A DNA stretch of 64,000 nucleotides from Halichondria panicea (GCF_963675165.1 NC_087388.1:1838800-1902799); one strand, 5' to 3'. Positions 10,901-23,849 are shown, counted from the first letter of the stretch. Program-made: numbers and translations. Notes: generated by a model from the sequence alone, not told the origin.

Positions 10901-13900
10901 AGCCCATGCTTTTAGCTAGTACTAGGCTATAAACTAGCTACTGAGCTCCATGTATTAGCAATGGCTAGTGAAACAGTCACAACAAGGTAGCAGCAATAGT
11001 TAGTGAGACCCCTCCAAGCAGTAAAAAGCAGCTTGGACAGGCAAATTCTTGAGAGGAGCTCTGTCTGTACCGTTGAGTATTCCAGTACAGTCACAGTCAT
11101 GATAGAGAATTATGGAAATGTAGCGAAGTTCTGTCGTAAATTACTGTCGATACGATGAACTAACTATTAATGAGACATTTACCTACATTCAATCATTGAT
11201 ATAACTTTCTAAATGGGTACACAAAAAGTCTGCTTGTCAAAACCAACTTACTAAGACAAAAATGAACATCTTACCAACCTAAAGCCAAGTGGCTTTGATT
11301 TTACTTGCATACAATGCCCAGCTATACTTAAGAAAGAGGGAATCATTAATATGTTGGGCTGCAGTCACAGCCTCTCCTTGTAGAAGGTACACAAAGCCAC
11401 TAGATAGAGCCGAAATGATAATACAACACTCAAAAAACTGCCTTTAAAAGCTTTCAAGCTTTTGGTAAGATACACAACGCTTCTATATGATGCACAGTAG
11501 GCTCAGCACAGCACTAAGAGTCCCAGTGGGGCATTTTGTGGTTAGTGCACTATGCTGCATATGCCGGATATAACGTTGTTATCCTGTGTTAGCTGGTATC
11601 CGGCTAACAGTTAGTGCATGCGCAACCACCAGGCCCATCTCTGAGAGGAAGTGAGTGTGGGGTCGAAGTTAGTCACATATAATTATACAAAACGAAAAAA
11701 ATTAACATTACCAAACTTATGAGATTATTTTACTTACATTCTTTATCCTATGCACAGGGGTGGAAGTGTGAATGTGGTGAAATACCTCATGGAAGATAAA
11801 AATTGCATTGTTGAGTGTACTGACGATAACGGATATACCCCACTACATTGGGTGTGTCGGTAAGTTATAGTTATAGCACGGGCACGAGGGATGTATGGTG
11901 TATATAAATTGCACTAAAGCATGAGGGCGTAAGCCCCGAGGGTTGAGTGCAATAGACCAGTTGCGCATAAGCCATGAGGAATTTACTAATTAATTTACTT
12001 ACCGTGACGTGACGATTGGACTGCTCCGGAAAATTCACTTTACTGGCAAATCAATGTAAAAATTGCACTGCATGCGCTTTGACCTAGCCTCCTTCGCAGC
12101 CTCTCCTTTTTCTGTTCTTTGTCACAGAAGAGAAAATTGGAGGAACAAAGAAAGAAAGAAGGAAGCAACTAAGAAAAAGGAGAGCCTGCCTTGCTAAGTC
12201 GCGTGATCCCCTACTGACGTCGACAAATTTTAACGAGCGTGGGCGAGAGAAAACCTCAATAACTGTCTTCCCACACAGTACTTGGAGCGCATTTACCAGG
12301 AACATAATCTGTTATGAACAGTACAGTACAGTGCAGCAGAGTCAGCCTTCGTGAGACCTTTAGTCAGTAGAGGAAGTATGAAAGACTAGAGTAGAGTAGA
12401 CTATACTGCTGTAATAATTATATCTACTAATCAAGTGGGTCTGTTCTGAACTCAGGAAAAAAAACTGAGCTAAATTTAGATATTTAGTCTCTTTAGTCTT
12501 TACTAGGTAAGCCCTTGTCTACGATGTCTCCACGCTTGATTCTAGCTTACTATCTACGATGCTAACAGCTTTTATTTAGAGTTTGCAATGCGTAGGCATG
12601 CTGTAGCTTTTTGCTCTGTCAGGCTCCGCCCAGCTAGTGATTGCCCACGTTCATTTTCACTCGTCTACCGTCACGCGACTTAGCAAGGCAGGCTCTCCTT
12701 TTTCTTAGTCTCTTCCTTCTTTTTTTCTTTGTTCCTCCAATTCGTCCCGTATTTTATCTTATTGAACTACAGTGACAAACAACAGAAAAAGGAGAGGCTG
12801 CGAAGGAGGCTAGCTTTGACCAGAGTTCATTGCATCATAAAGATCTGTTTATCTATTTAAACAACGTACAGCTAGCTAGAGAGTAATAATTTCTACTGCA
12901 TGTGGAGTTTGAAGTAGCTTTAGAGAGCAGCGGAATGAGCTAAATTCTGGAGTAAACTGTAAAGAGATGTCTGGCAAGATCTGCTGCCTCTGTTTAGAAG
13001 ATGGGCCCCCATATTTCTTTGTACTGCTTCCCAGAGCAGAGTAGATAGTAGTTGGAAGTTTTAGAACGTCCAAGATTCGACTGGGTAGGTTTTTTGCATC
13101 ACCAGAAGAAAGTGTCTTTAAAGACTCTCATAGATGGTTTTACTTCATGTTCTTGGACTTCTAACACTTCCAACCACTCTCTACTCTTCTCTGGAAGCAG
13201 TACAAAGAGATCTGGGGACCCATCTCATAAACAAAGGCAGCAGGTCTTGCCAGACATCTCTTTACTCCAGATTTTAGCTCATTACCACTTATATGTCCAG
13301 TTTAACTTGCTTTCTAGAGCTACTTCAAACTCCACATGCAGTAGAAATTATTACTCTCTAGCTGTATGTTGTTTAAATAGATAAACAGATCTTTACGATG
13401 CAATGAACACTAGCTGGTCAAAGCACATGCAGTGCAATTTTTACATTGATTTGCCAGTAAAGTGAATTTTCCGGAGCAGTCCAATCGTGACGTCACGGTA
13501 AGTTAATTACTAATTAAATTCCTCATGGCTTATGCGCAACTGGTCTATTACGTATATGCCATGCATCCCAAGTGCACGTGTTATAACTAGTTTATATCCC
13601 GAGGGCATAGCAACATAACACTATCTTAGTAACACAATTAAACTGAACAATAATAAAAAGAAGAGTCAACCCTAGACACAGCTCCATCTCCAATTCTCTC
13701 TTCTAGACGATATAATTATGTGCCAGTATCTGCAGCGTATAATATTGTCATGGACCAAGGAATGGCTTAAATTGACACAAAATTGTTGGAGTTCCAATGC
13801 TGAAATCTGAAATCACTCCTGCTTTCCCACCCCACTTCTGCTGCTACAAAACAGCCCTACTCCACTGCTGCTCGGTCTCACAATCAAGCCAAAGAAGCTC

Positions 13901-16900
13901 GACTCTATACACTGCTGCAACACAGCTCAAGCTATAAATAGCCCCCATGCAGCAAAAAGATCCGCTTCTAGACGCTTGTGCTATGTGGTGAAGCAGAATT
14001 GACATGCATCACGAGGACTAAGTCTAGAACACATGCAGAATCTTCCACAAAATGAACATTTGAAAAACCTGCATGGTTGCAAACAAGAAACTCCAGCAGT
14101 GCTGAACATTCCTGCATGGCTTTGTTATTTCTTATGATGTTAATAATAATTTTATGTCTGTCTAATGCCAGAGGGGCATAGTGCATTATGACTTTGTGGT
14201 TAGTGCATTATGCTGCATATTGCACTTGGCAACACGTAGCAACGGGATATAAGTCTTATAATTACCTCTTCCACTCTAATACTTGAGCAAAAGTAAAACA
14301 TGGCGAGAGGCATTAGCACAGCGCAGCTTGTTATACTACAATAGCCTGCTCGAAATGGTAACATAGGCGTCCATAATATATCGAGTATTGTTGTAAAAAC
14401 TAGTGGAGCCTCTGAACGAGAAGGCTTAATTAAGAGCAGACACTTAGACTGAGGGCCTATTTAAGAGCCTAGTAAAAGCGTATCTATATACAAATGAGAA
14501 GAATGTATACTATTACCTGCGACCATCTTCGATAGGAGGATCCACCATATGGCAGCCATACTAAGAGTAAATGTTGTGTTGTTTTAGTCAATCATTTATG
14601 TATATGTACTCTGCAAAATATATCGGGCGTCTATACAATGTCTATATAACTTATGTATATGCATTCAGTACACTCATTACAATTCTGCAGTTCAATGGGA
14701 GTAACCGATACAGATCGAAGACTTGAAGTAATGAAATGTCTTTTAAGGTCACCTGAATGTGACCCGACAAAAAGAGATTGCTTTGGAATGTCTGCTCTTC
14801 AACTCTTATCAAGGGGTGGCATTGGCATTGGTGCAAACCGAAACCTGGCAATACAGTTGCTACTTAATCACAATGCCCCACCACCAGATGAATCCTGGGC
14901 AAAGTTAGTGGATCAACAACCTCCTGAAGCATACACCAAATTGTTTCTAATGGGGTTTCCAGGAACAGGGAAAAGTACGCTTGCTAAATCGATCAAAACG
15001 GATGTTGAAGACGATGTGAAAAGCCTCGCTCATCGATTCAAGAAAGTTTGTGATGTTAGTAAAAATACGAGTGGCATTGTTCCAAGCGACATTGAGAGCA
15101 AGAGGTTTGGTTTGATGACAATCTATGATCTCGCAGGTCATAGTGAGTTCTATGCCAGTCACAATTTCGCCTTGAGAAGCATTTTAGCTGGGTCTCCTTC
15201 TTCCATCATACTTCTAGTCGCTGATATAAGCACTGAGCAGGATTCTCTTCGTAAAGCTATCTTACATTGGTGTAATTTTGCTTCTAATCTTTTTGACTGT
15301 CAATCGAATGACAAACCGTTTCTATTTATCATTGGGAGTTATGCTGATAAAGTGTCTGTGAAAGATATTGAGTCGTGTAAAGTTATAATTGAGAGTCTCA
15401 CATCCAGAAGATTATTCTCAACGTTTCAGTTGCATTCTTTTCTTGCCCTCGATTGTCGATACCCTGTGTCAGCAGATATGACCCAGCTGCGCTCTCATAT
15501 ATCAGACTGTTGCCAGAGCATAAAACAACAGCAAGAAATTAATATTCAGCAGCATTGCTTTCTTGTTGGAATTATAAGTGAATTTGGTCATAGAGATGCC
15601 TTCACCATTGCTGAATTGATCACCCATGCTGAACAATCATCTATCACTTCATATTTCAGCAAATTTATCTGTGAAGTAGAGCGTACCACCATTGTGAGAA
15701 TGTGTATCAAGCTCAACATGCGAGGAAACATTCTCTTTCTTCAAAACCAGTGCAGTTCAATCGATAGTTGGATAGTGCTCAAAAAAGATGTTTTATTAAA
15801 ACGAATTTGTGGATCAATTTTTGCTCCTGATTCATTTGAGGACCATAAACCTTTGGCTTCTGACACTGGCATCGTTCCTGCTTTCAAACTTGCTGAGGAG
15901 TTTCCTGATGTTGATACCAAGTTGATTATCTCTATCATGTCTCATTTTCAGTTTTGCCATGAAGTTACTGACCCTGAGATCCTTGATCAGCTCTCGGTTG
16001 TATCCTTTGCTAGTACCAAATACCTTTTCTTTCCAAGCTTAGTCACTGTCACAACACCTCAAGGAATTTGGGACCCTCAAAGCCAATTTTCATATGAATC
16101 TGTGTGGATTATGAAATGTCGAAATGATGAGCAATTTTTCATATCGAATTTTATGCACGTGACAATCCATTGTCTTGCATTCTCATTTGCGATGGCCCCA
16201 AGTTCTTCCTTGTCTGCAAAATTATCAATTCAGAGAAGATGTAAAGTATGGAAAAATGGTATTTTTTGGCGATCCTTGTGTGGTATTGACATCATTGTTG
16301 AAGTTGACAGCAAAAGCATAGCTTTGTATATTCGAGCAAGAAAAGATTGTGAGCTAGATGCTGTTAAATTGCGATCTCAGTTGATTTCAAGAATTCTGAC
16401 CACAAAATCTGAATATTGCAAGGAGGTGGAAGTCAATGAGTTTTTCGTGAAACCTGATTGCATTACTTTCCCCTTGGGTAATGATGATAAACTTGTCAAT
16501 TTGTTAGAAATTGCACGTTCAATCTCTACGTGTAAACCTTTCGCATTTGATGTAGCTGATATGCTTGTTGAAATTCAAGCCCTTCTTCACTTCGAGCCTT
16601 TCTTTGACCTAGGAGAGAGTGTTCTCTGTGAGTTGTTTAACCAAGATGCCGCTGTGACTATAACCAACAAATTCCTTTTAAAACTTGCTGAAAAGTCCCA
16701 CCGCAAAATGAATGTTTTTGTCAAGGTCTTAGACATATCAGATTATGCACTGGCAATAGCTCTCGAAGGTGCTCGACCCTCTAATAATGTGGACAAATTT
16801 TATCGTGTACTCGAGTATTGGCAAAGTCGATATCCTACTTACAGTGAATTGCGCACCACATTTGCTGAGTATAGTATATTTGTTGGACGCAACCCATTAG

Positions 16901-16920
16901 ACTGTCATAAGTTGGACTGA
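7928..16920 (+). CDS. Ankyrin-repeat ROCO-type GTPase
   Basis: Five exons: 7928-8100, 8608-8709, 9546-9647, 11758-11859, 14691-16920, all GT-AG, coding 902 residues. Exons 2-4 are each exactly 102 nt in the same phase and each encodes one 34-residue ankyrin-like repeat (for example SGHLNIVKYLIERKQCNIYN). The last exon holds one more repeat, then a Roc-type GTPase: P-loop GFPGTGKST (residues ~248-256), switch motif DLAGH (~306-310) and a G4-like segment IIGSYADK. The region after ~460 fits a COR-type dimerisation domain by position, but I cannot see signature residues. No kinase domain follows. ROCO GTPases act in cytoskeletal, stress and death signalling; the substrate here is unknown. The first ATG is chosen because it opens the frame joined to the ankyrin exons. 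Introns 3 and 4 (2.1 and 2.8 kb) are full of inverted repeats. Confidence 0.85.
8150..8391. mobile_element. ~240-bp inverted-repeat element in ROCO intron 1
   Basis: Begins with a sequence close to CCTATCAATGTCAGTCCCC and ends with the near-complement GGGGACTTGAAATTGATAGG. A related, inverted and longer copy lies at 26885-27243 with shared internal blocks (the AGTAACC...GGGGTTTTGATTCAGC region). No coding potential. Confidence 0.75.
8710..9545 (+). other. ROCO intron 2, no gene seen
   Basis: AT-rich intronic sequence. I see no reading frame, RNA or clear repeat of note apart from a local direct repeat (TATCCTTCTAAATGCA at about 9488 and 9528) just before the exon 3 acceptor. Confidence 0.6.
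9750..11605. repeat. Repeat cluster with inverted ends in ROCO intron 3
   Basis: The left part (ATCCCGTTGCTACG, then CCCCTCTGGCATTAGAC near 9860) and the right part (GGCATTTTGTGGTTAGTGCA, then CGTTGTTATCC near 11600) are inverted relatives. A third related copy lies inverted in intron 4 at 14150-14245. A middle block (10260-10480, GCTTTTATTCGACAAC region) recurs at 59805-59960 in another gene. This suggests one or more non-autonomous elements with long inverted ends. Exact boundaries were not resolved. Confidence 0.6.
11950..13551. mobile_element. Nested fold-back element in ROCO intron 4
   Basis: Three sets of inverted arms. The outer arms (11950-12082 and 13418-13551, ~130 bp) share AAATCAATGTAAAAATTGCA. 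Inside, 12083-12205 and 12669-12816 are inverted copies sharing CTCCTTCGCAGCCTCTCC. A further inverted pair, 12878-13085 and 13135-13372 (~210 bp arms), shares CTACTGCATGTGGAGTTTG. No transposase frame is seen. The most economical reading is fold-back elements inserted into one another, forming a very large potential hairpin within an intron. Confidence 0.8.
13560..14690 (+). other. Remainder of ROCO intron 4
   Basis: Non-coding. The block 13970-14130 is an inverted relative of 10520-10670 in intron 3 (shared features: GATGCATGGC..., TTCATTTTGTGGAAGATT). 14150-14245 belongs to the repeat described for intron 3. The remainder up to the exon 5 acceptor at 14690 shows nothing recognisable. Confidence 0.55.
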
Positions 16921-16953
16921 ACATAATAATTTTTTGTGTATAATTATACTATA

Positions 16954-17027
16954 TAGCCTCGTCCCCATGCCGATTTTTCTCTAATGGACCGTTTTATTAA
17001 TGAAAAATCGGTATGGGGACGAGGCTA
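16954..17027. mobile_element. 74-bp hairpin element downstream of the ROCO gene
   Basis: TAGCCTCGTCCCCATGCCGA and the near-perfect complement ending CGAGGCTA form ~25-bp arms around a ~24-bp loop. Same size and same terminal TAGCCTCG as the exon insertion at 6361. It lies 33 bp after the ROCO stop codon, so it may be within the 3' UTR. Confidence 0.8.
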
Positions 17028-17520
17028 GATCTAGTACAGTAAATGCATTGCTTTTTTGCTCTTGAACTAATTTTATACACATTGTAATTTTGTATGTCAT
17101 TGTCTCTGAAAGAACAACATTTTTTAAATTGTCAAACCTATACAAACAATTTCATGTTCAACAGTATACATGTAATTATCGAAATATACCATGCAGTGAC
17201 CGATATCAAGTTATAAAAAATGCGCTTGATTGTTATTTGCAAAACAGTGCCACTTTAGAAACAGGGGTTACTGAAGATTTTAAAGGAAAATTCCAAGATT
17301 ACGTTGAAATTCCACACACTTTTTAGTTGTCTACTACCAGTAGTTATAGGCGAGCACAATTAATCATTATCTATTCTGTTATAACAGCCAAAGTATAAAT
17401 GTATACGTTCAGCATGTCTAAATTAAAGACACTGATAATCGTGCAAAATTATTAGTGGTATAAACGTGCATATAGTTCCTCACTGAGACTTGAAATGCTC
17501 TTATAATTGTCATTGAGAAA

Positions 17521-19865
17521 TTCTTGTGAGATCAATCTCTTCATAATCAGTATCGTTGACCTCTGTCGACTGTAAATTGGTGTTCTCAAACTCTGATCTC
17601 ATCGTGTTGGTTAGCTTTGTGCATGGATGTGGTTCATTCCAAAGAGTTGTTGGGGATATATACCGTAATAATATGCTTCGTTGTCTTCATGTATCCAGCC
17701 ATTAGAGAAGTGGGTAGCTATGATAACAGAGAGCCATATGGGTAACCATAATACTGTCCATACAAACGATAGTTAAATGCTTATAATGATAAATAACATT
17801 TATGTTTCTTCAATATCTCCCAATTACATGCAGGTCCGTAATAAACTATATAGTCTGTAGCTCTGCTGCACAGACCTTTGATAACAAATGTAGTGCACTC
17901 ACATTTCTTACAAGGCAGGCCACTGGCAACAAGATGATGATCAACACTAAGAGAATAAGTGCAGCTGTTACTCTACCCACTAGTGCCTCAATGACAACTC
18001 CATGCATTCCCCACTCCTGTAGAAAAAATATATGTTACGCTTAGTACTACACTTCCTCTGTCTCAGGATCTCACAATGTAATGTATGTGCCATTTAATTG
18101 CATATCCATACTACACAGCTCTCCAGTGAATCCAGGATTGCATTTACAAGTGAAATTAATAATTATGTTCGTTAACACAGCGACCGTTTCTGTTACAATT
18201 TACACCATAGCAATAATCAATCCTCTCACATAGCGACCCAGTGAACGGAGGGTCACAGTTACAGGAGAATGAGTTTACGCCATCGATACACGTACCGAGT
18301 CCATTGCAATCTTGATTCACGCAATCGTCAATGTTAGTTTCACAGTTCATACCTGTAAATCTGGTATTGCAGACACAGGTATATGAATTGAGCCCATCCA
18401 TACATTCACCATTTCCACTGCAATTCTCAAGCTCACAATTATCGACGTTTCTGCTACAATTAACACCAGTATACCCAGCAAAACATACACAAGCGTACGA
18501 ATTGATTCCATCCATACATTCACCATTTCCAGTACAATTTTGAAACTCACAATTGTCAACGTTTGTGCTGCAATTAACACCAGTATACCCAGCAAGACAT
18601 ACACAAGCATACGAGTTGATTCCATCCATACATTCACCATTTCCGGTACAATTTTGAAACTCACAATCATCAATGTTTGTGCTGCAACTAACACCAGTAT
18701 ACCCAGCATTGCATACACAAGCATACGAGTTGATTCCATCCATACACAATCCTTCACCACTACAGTTCTGACCATCACATTTGTCAATATTTGTCTCACA
18801 GTTTGTCCCAGAAAAACCTGGTGCATACTCGCAATGATAAGAGTTGACTTCATCAATACAGCGGCCATTATCACTGCAATTCTCATCTTCACAATCATCT
18901 ATGTTTATCTCACAATCAATCCCAGTATAGCCAGTATTGCAATTGCAAACGAATGATGATTCTTCGTTGGTGCATATTCCATTTCCATTACAAGACTGTT
19001 CAAAGCAATAGTCTATCAACTCACAATCTTCTCCTATGAATCCACCATCACAGACACAGGTATAGCTGTTCCTCATCTTAACACACATGCCACTTCCACT
19101 GAACATGATGCCATCATGTTCACACACATCAATGAACTGACATTGTTCTCCATGGTAAAATTGTGCACAGTGCACTCTAACAGTTAGACTCATCTTTCCG
19201 TAATTGTGAACTCCCGATACGTTAGTCAGCGTTAAGCCAGCACTGTTGAGAACGTCGCTGCGTAGTTGGACTGTAATTATATCAACAAGATCATCGGAAT
19301 CATTTTCCTGAGAATCGCTATCTACCACTCCTACATACAGCTGGATACCATTCTGAAATGTAAGTTTAGTAACATTCATACTTTTGGTTAGCAAAACTAT
19401 CTTACCCAAAGTCGGTCAACAACTGTCAGTGTTATTATATTAAGTCCAGTTGAGGTGAACTCAAGAGAATCATCATTCAAGACAATGTTTGTAGTACCCA
19501 TCGGCTGTGTGATGCATCCACTTGTTTCTGTAGGTGGAGTACTGAATGGACGCAAACAGAATGTGAAGAAGTTATCACAGAGCTCATTTTCAGTACATAT
19601 TCCATCATTCGAAAGATCACTGTTTTCAGCTGCTGGATCACAACATTCTCCATTGTTACCAGCTGCTCTACTCTCTGGGTTGTTGTAAGACCTGAGATTT
19701 ACTTCAACCACGTAGTCACACAGAGCTCTGTGGTCACTTAGCTGTACAGATTTTGTAACATAATTATTGAGCAGAATATTTTAGTCTATAGTGAGATCTA
19801 GAGATCTGTGATTTTCTCACCATATAAATCACAAAGAAACAGAAGAGAATAAAATTGTACCTCAT
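17521..19865 (-). pseudogene. Notch-ligand-like gene C, ectodomain open, membrane part disabled
   Basis: Exons: signal peptide 19865-19821 (MRYNFILFCFFVIYM), MNNL 19741-19406, C2-like/EGF from 19352, TM 18016-17903, tail 17717 to ~17521. Signal, MNNL and nearly the whole EGF array are open (nine EGF-like units). A 4-bp insertion near 18162-18170 ends the frame inside the last EGF (RCVNEHNY, then stop). The TM exon lacks the same 7 bp as B. The tail has ~10 bp of insertions, and a TGA replaces the CGA found in E after NNSLE. It cannot make a membrane-anchored ligand as written, but could make a secreted MNNL-EGF protein of about 530 residues. Decay of a B-like duplicate is the simpler explanation. 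Confidence 0.75.
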
Positions 19866-20124
19866 CTTTGTATTTAACTTTAGTCCACTAGTAGAGGTGG
19901 TCTAGATCTCTGTCTATTGTTGTTAATTTTATGCGCATGTGCAAGTGCAAAAACAGAGGTGTGGCTGCATGGGTGCTTTTTCGCCATTCAATCTCTCTAA
20001 CCCAGAATGAGTTTATCTCAATTGAATTGTACACCCTCTTACTAGATTTAGCAGTGGTGTATTGATGCTATGAATAGGAGATGCAGCTGTGTACTGATTA
20101 AAGTAGTCATCCATGCCGTTAGGG

Positions 20125-20262
20125 GTTCCGATACTCCTGATGCCGTGAACTTATCATATCCTTGGCTTTCATTCAAACTTTAGTAGGCAATGCAGGCAAA
20201 GTCATGCAGATAGAGAGTTTTATCTCCACCAGCTCTATAATACGTACATCACGTACTCTGTT
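20125..20262 (+). pseudogene. Relic of KDSR intron 2 / exon 3 upstream of gene C
   Basis: The block with 'AGATAGAGAGTTTTATCTCC' and 'ACCAGCTCTAAT' matches KDSR exon 3 (31330-31366), but its upstream part is degraded and the donor GTACAT is altered. As at genes A and D, a KDSR fragment lies upstream of the ligand-like gene, marking the original head-to-head pair. Confidence 0.7.
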
Positions 20263-20369
20263 TGTAAACACGTTCTCAATTAATTTTACCACTTTAAGTA
20301 CAAGATATCTTGTTAGTAGAACAAGATATAATAATATTGGATCTTTATACCAGTATAGATAATTAGGTA

Positions 20370-21129
20370 GTTGTATGCTATTATACCAGCTATACTGTAT
20401 AATCAGTATAATGATTCAGAGGATGTAGTCTATAGACTAGTTCATCAAACATTCTGATGTGTGCTTGTAGTAGAAGGAGCTGCTTTTTAGCTAGGCTCAG
20501 GCTGAGCCTTGCTCACTAGCACTGCACGCACTGCACTAGGCCTGTTCAGCTTCTGTATTCAAAGAAAAAGAAGCCATGGCCAGTTTAATAATAATATCGG
20601 AATGCTATTTTAAGCTTACCTTTGCTCTGGCATAGCCAGGTCTATATAGACACCCCAGAATAAGTATAAATTGTTAAATTTTTATTGGAATTGCGTTTAG
20701 TTGTCATTTGTTAGTTTTCGATCATGTATATGTATTGGTAATTAATGGATGGCATGTTTACAGAACAGCGCTTTTTAGAAACAGGGGTTGCTACTTATCT
20801 ATACATGTCAAGCACTTATATATAATAATGCTCTATACCATGAACAAGGGTAGTGTGCCATGGCATACAATTATGTCAAAGTGTTTGTAATATACTCACG
20901 CTCGCACAATGTATAAGTACCCAGCATGACTAATATAAGGATGTATACTTGAACAAAATGCAATTAGTGAGAACATTCATAAAATGCAATAGCACAACTC
21001 AACTATTACTACTTTGAAAAAGCAAAAAACACTGGATAATGTAATGTCACAAAACACAGAACACTGCATGATAATGTGTTGAAGGCTATAATTTTATAAT
21101 TATTGTTCCTCACTGAGAAATGATATCCT
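20370..21129. repeat. 3' flank of gene D, duplicated at the left edge of the window
   Basis: Collinear with 1-736 over its whole length with small indels. No gene seen. It may contain the D 3' UTR. Confidence 0.6.
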
Positions 21130-23849
21130 TTAGAGTGAGAAATCCTTGAGATCAATATCTTCATCATTGGGATTGTTGACTTCTGCCAACTGTACACTGT
21201 CGTAAAGGGTGTTCTCAAACTCAGCAATGTCTGATCTCATCGTACCCGTGTTGGTTAGGTTTGTGGATGTAGTTTGTTCCAAGGAGTTGTTGGGGATCGC
21301 GTACACTTGGTTGTCTCCACGCATCTCACCATTAGGGAAGTATGTAGTATTGATGGCTGTATGGCAACAGAGGGGCATATATAAACATGATGCATGTGTA
21401 CACATTCATCCATAGTTTCAATACTGTCAATACAATACAAGCAATTCTCCTAAATGCCTATAATGATAATCCACACAGGCTCTAATGTTTATGGAATTCT
21501 CCCAATGCCTATAAATGGTTGTCACAATTATAGGTCTTAATAAACAAAGAAAGTAAACGTAATGTAGCATTGATGGCTGTATGGCAATAAACGTTGATAC
21601 TATATACGTGCATGTACACTTCTCAGTATAATTGTCAATACATGCAAGCAACTCTCATAAATGCCGAATCATATAGGGCCCTAATAAACATTGATGTTTA
21701 TGGACTCTCCAAAGCAACCAATGCCTAATGGTGTTTGTCAATAGTATAGGAAACAATAACTCTAGTATATACATGTAGTAAGTCTATAGCATTGTGGGAA
21801 TATTTGATAACATAAGTCATGCATGCATGCACTCACAATTTTTTTTCTTTACAAGGTAGGCTATCGCCACTAGCAACAAGATGATGACCAACACTTGCAG
21901 AAGTAGTGCAGCCGTTACTCCACCCAGTAGTGCCTCTATGACAACTCCATCCCCCACTCCTGTAGAAAAAAATGTATGTTACGCTTAGCTAAACTTCCAA
22001 ATGCTTCCTCCGTCTCTATTGTATATTATGTCAGGAATTGCTCACAAATACGTACACAATGTATGTACTGTATGTACCATTTGATTGTATATCCATACTA
22101 CACAGTTCTCCAGTGAATCCAGGATTGCATTTACAAGTGAAGTTAGTTTGTTTGTTAACACAGCGACCGTTTCTGTTACAATTCACACCATAGCAATAAT
22201 CAATCCTCTCACATAGCGACCCAGTGAACGGAGGGTCACAGTTACACGAGAATGAGTTTACGCCATCGATACACGTACCTAGTCCATTGCAATCTTGATT
22301 CACACAATCGTCAATGTTAGTTTCACAGTTCATACCTGTGAATCCGGTATTGCAGACACAGATATAGGAATTGATTCCATCCATACATTCACCACTTCTG
22401 CTGCAATTCTGAAACTCACAATCGTCAATGTTCGTGCTGCAATTATCACCAGTATACCCAGCAAAACATACACAAGCATACGAGTTGATTTCATCCATAC
22501 ATTCACCATTTCCGGTACAATTTTGAAACTCACAGTCGTCAATGTTCGTGCTGCAATTATCACCAGTATACCCAGCAAAACATACACAAGCATATGAGTT
22601 GATTTTATCCATACATTCACCATTTCCGGTACAATTTTGAAACTCACAGTCATCAATGTTCGTGCTGCAATTATCACCAGTATACCCAGCAAAACACACA
22701 CAAGTATACGAGTAGATTCCATCCATACATTCACCATTTCCGGTACAATTCTGAAACTCACAATCGTCAACGTTTGTGCTGCAATTAACACCAGTATACC
22801 CAGCAAAACATGCACAAGCATACGAGTTGATTCCATCCATACACAGTCCTTTACCACTGCAGTTCTGACCATCACATTCGTCAATATTTGTCTCACAAAT
22901 TGTCCCAGTATAGCCAGGATTACAGTCGCAAATGTATGAAGATTCTTCATTACTACATGTTCCATTTCTATTGCAAGGGTTGTCAAAACAATAGTTTATC
23001 AACTCACAGTCTCCCATGAAATCACCATTGCATACGCAGGGATAGTTGTTCATCATCTTAACACACACGCCACTTCCACTGCACGTGATACTATCACGTT
23101 CACACACATCAATGAATTGACATTGTTCACAGTACACTTCAGCAGTTAGATTGATCATTCCATGTTTTTGATTTCCTTCTATGTTAGTGAACATTACTCT
23201 GTTGAGACCAAGTTCGATAGTGAATGTATCAACCTGATCCTGGGTACCATTATTATCGTTATCTACCACCACCACATACAGTTGGATACCATTCTGAAAC
23301 AGAAAGTATAGTAATGATACAAGTAATCAGTTTCCAATTTTTACCTGCCAAGAGCCGTTAACAGTCCATGTTAGTGGATTTATAGGTACTCCAAAATCAG
23401 TTGAGGTGAAATCCAGAGAATCGTCATTAACGGGAATGTTTGTAGTAACTATTGGTGGAGTGATGCATCCACTTGTTTCTGTAAGTGAAGTATTGAATGG
23501 ACGCAAACAGGATATGAAGAAGTTATCACAGAGCTCATCTTCAGTGCATATTCCATCATTTGAAAAATTGCTGTTTTCTGCTGGATCACAACATTCTCCA
23601 TCGTTACCAGCTCTGCTCTCTGGGTTGTTGTAGGACCTGAGATTTACTTCAACCACATAGTCACACAGAGCTCTGTGGTCACTTAGCTGTATTAGATAAC
23701 AGTACGTAAAATCAGTCGACAGGAATTTTAGTATATTAGAGTCTACCATACGGATCTAGAGACTAGATCTACTTACACCTAGACTGCACAGTTTTTCTCA
23801 CCATAACTGCCAAGAAGCAGACAAGAGCAAAATTGCACCTCATCGACAT
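21130..23849 (-). CDS. Notch-ligand-like type I membrane protein D (MNNL, 9 EGF, TM)
   Basis: Five exons: 23849-23802, 23686-23345, 23293-22078, 21959-21837, 21356-21130; phases agree, giving ~651 residues (a second ATG at 23843 is possible). Order: short signal peptide (RCNFALVCFLAVM), MNNL module with the Jagged/Delta-type pattern ECCDPAEN...CTEDELCDNFFISCLRP, a C2-like remainder, a shortened DSL-like start (EVYCEQCQF), nine EGF repeats mostly of calcium-binding type (NIDDCEFQNC...GYTG), TM segment (residues ~540-575), then a ~75-residue tail ending DLKDFSL. The canonical DSL cysteine pattern is absent, so Notch binding is inferred from MNNL architecture only. A function as a cell-surface ligand is likely. 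An alternative is a lineage-specific adhesion protein with a borrowed MNNL. Confidence 0.82.

Noticed and set aside
13052-13384. Plus-strand 110-codon frame
   Set aside because: It lies inside the fold-back element arms in ROCO intron 4; its inverted partner gives a similar frame on the other strand.
18347-18898. Second minus-strand frame rich in Val/Met/Leu that looks membrane-like
   Set aside because: It is the EGF array read one base off; the cysteine-patterned frame is the real one.
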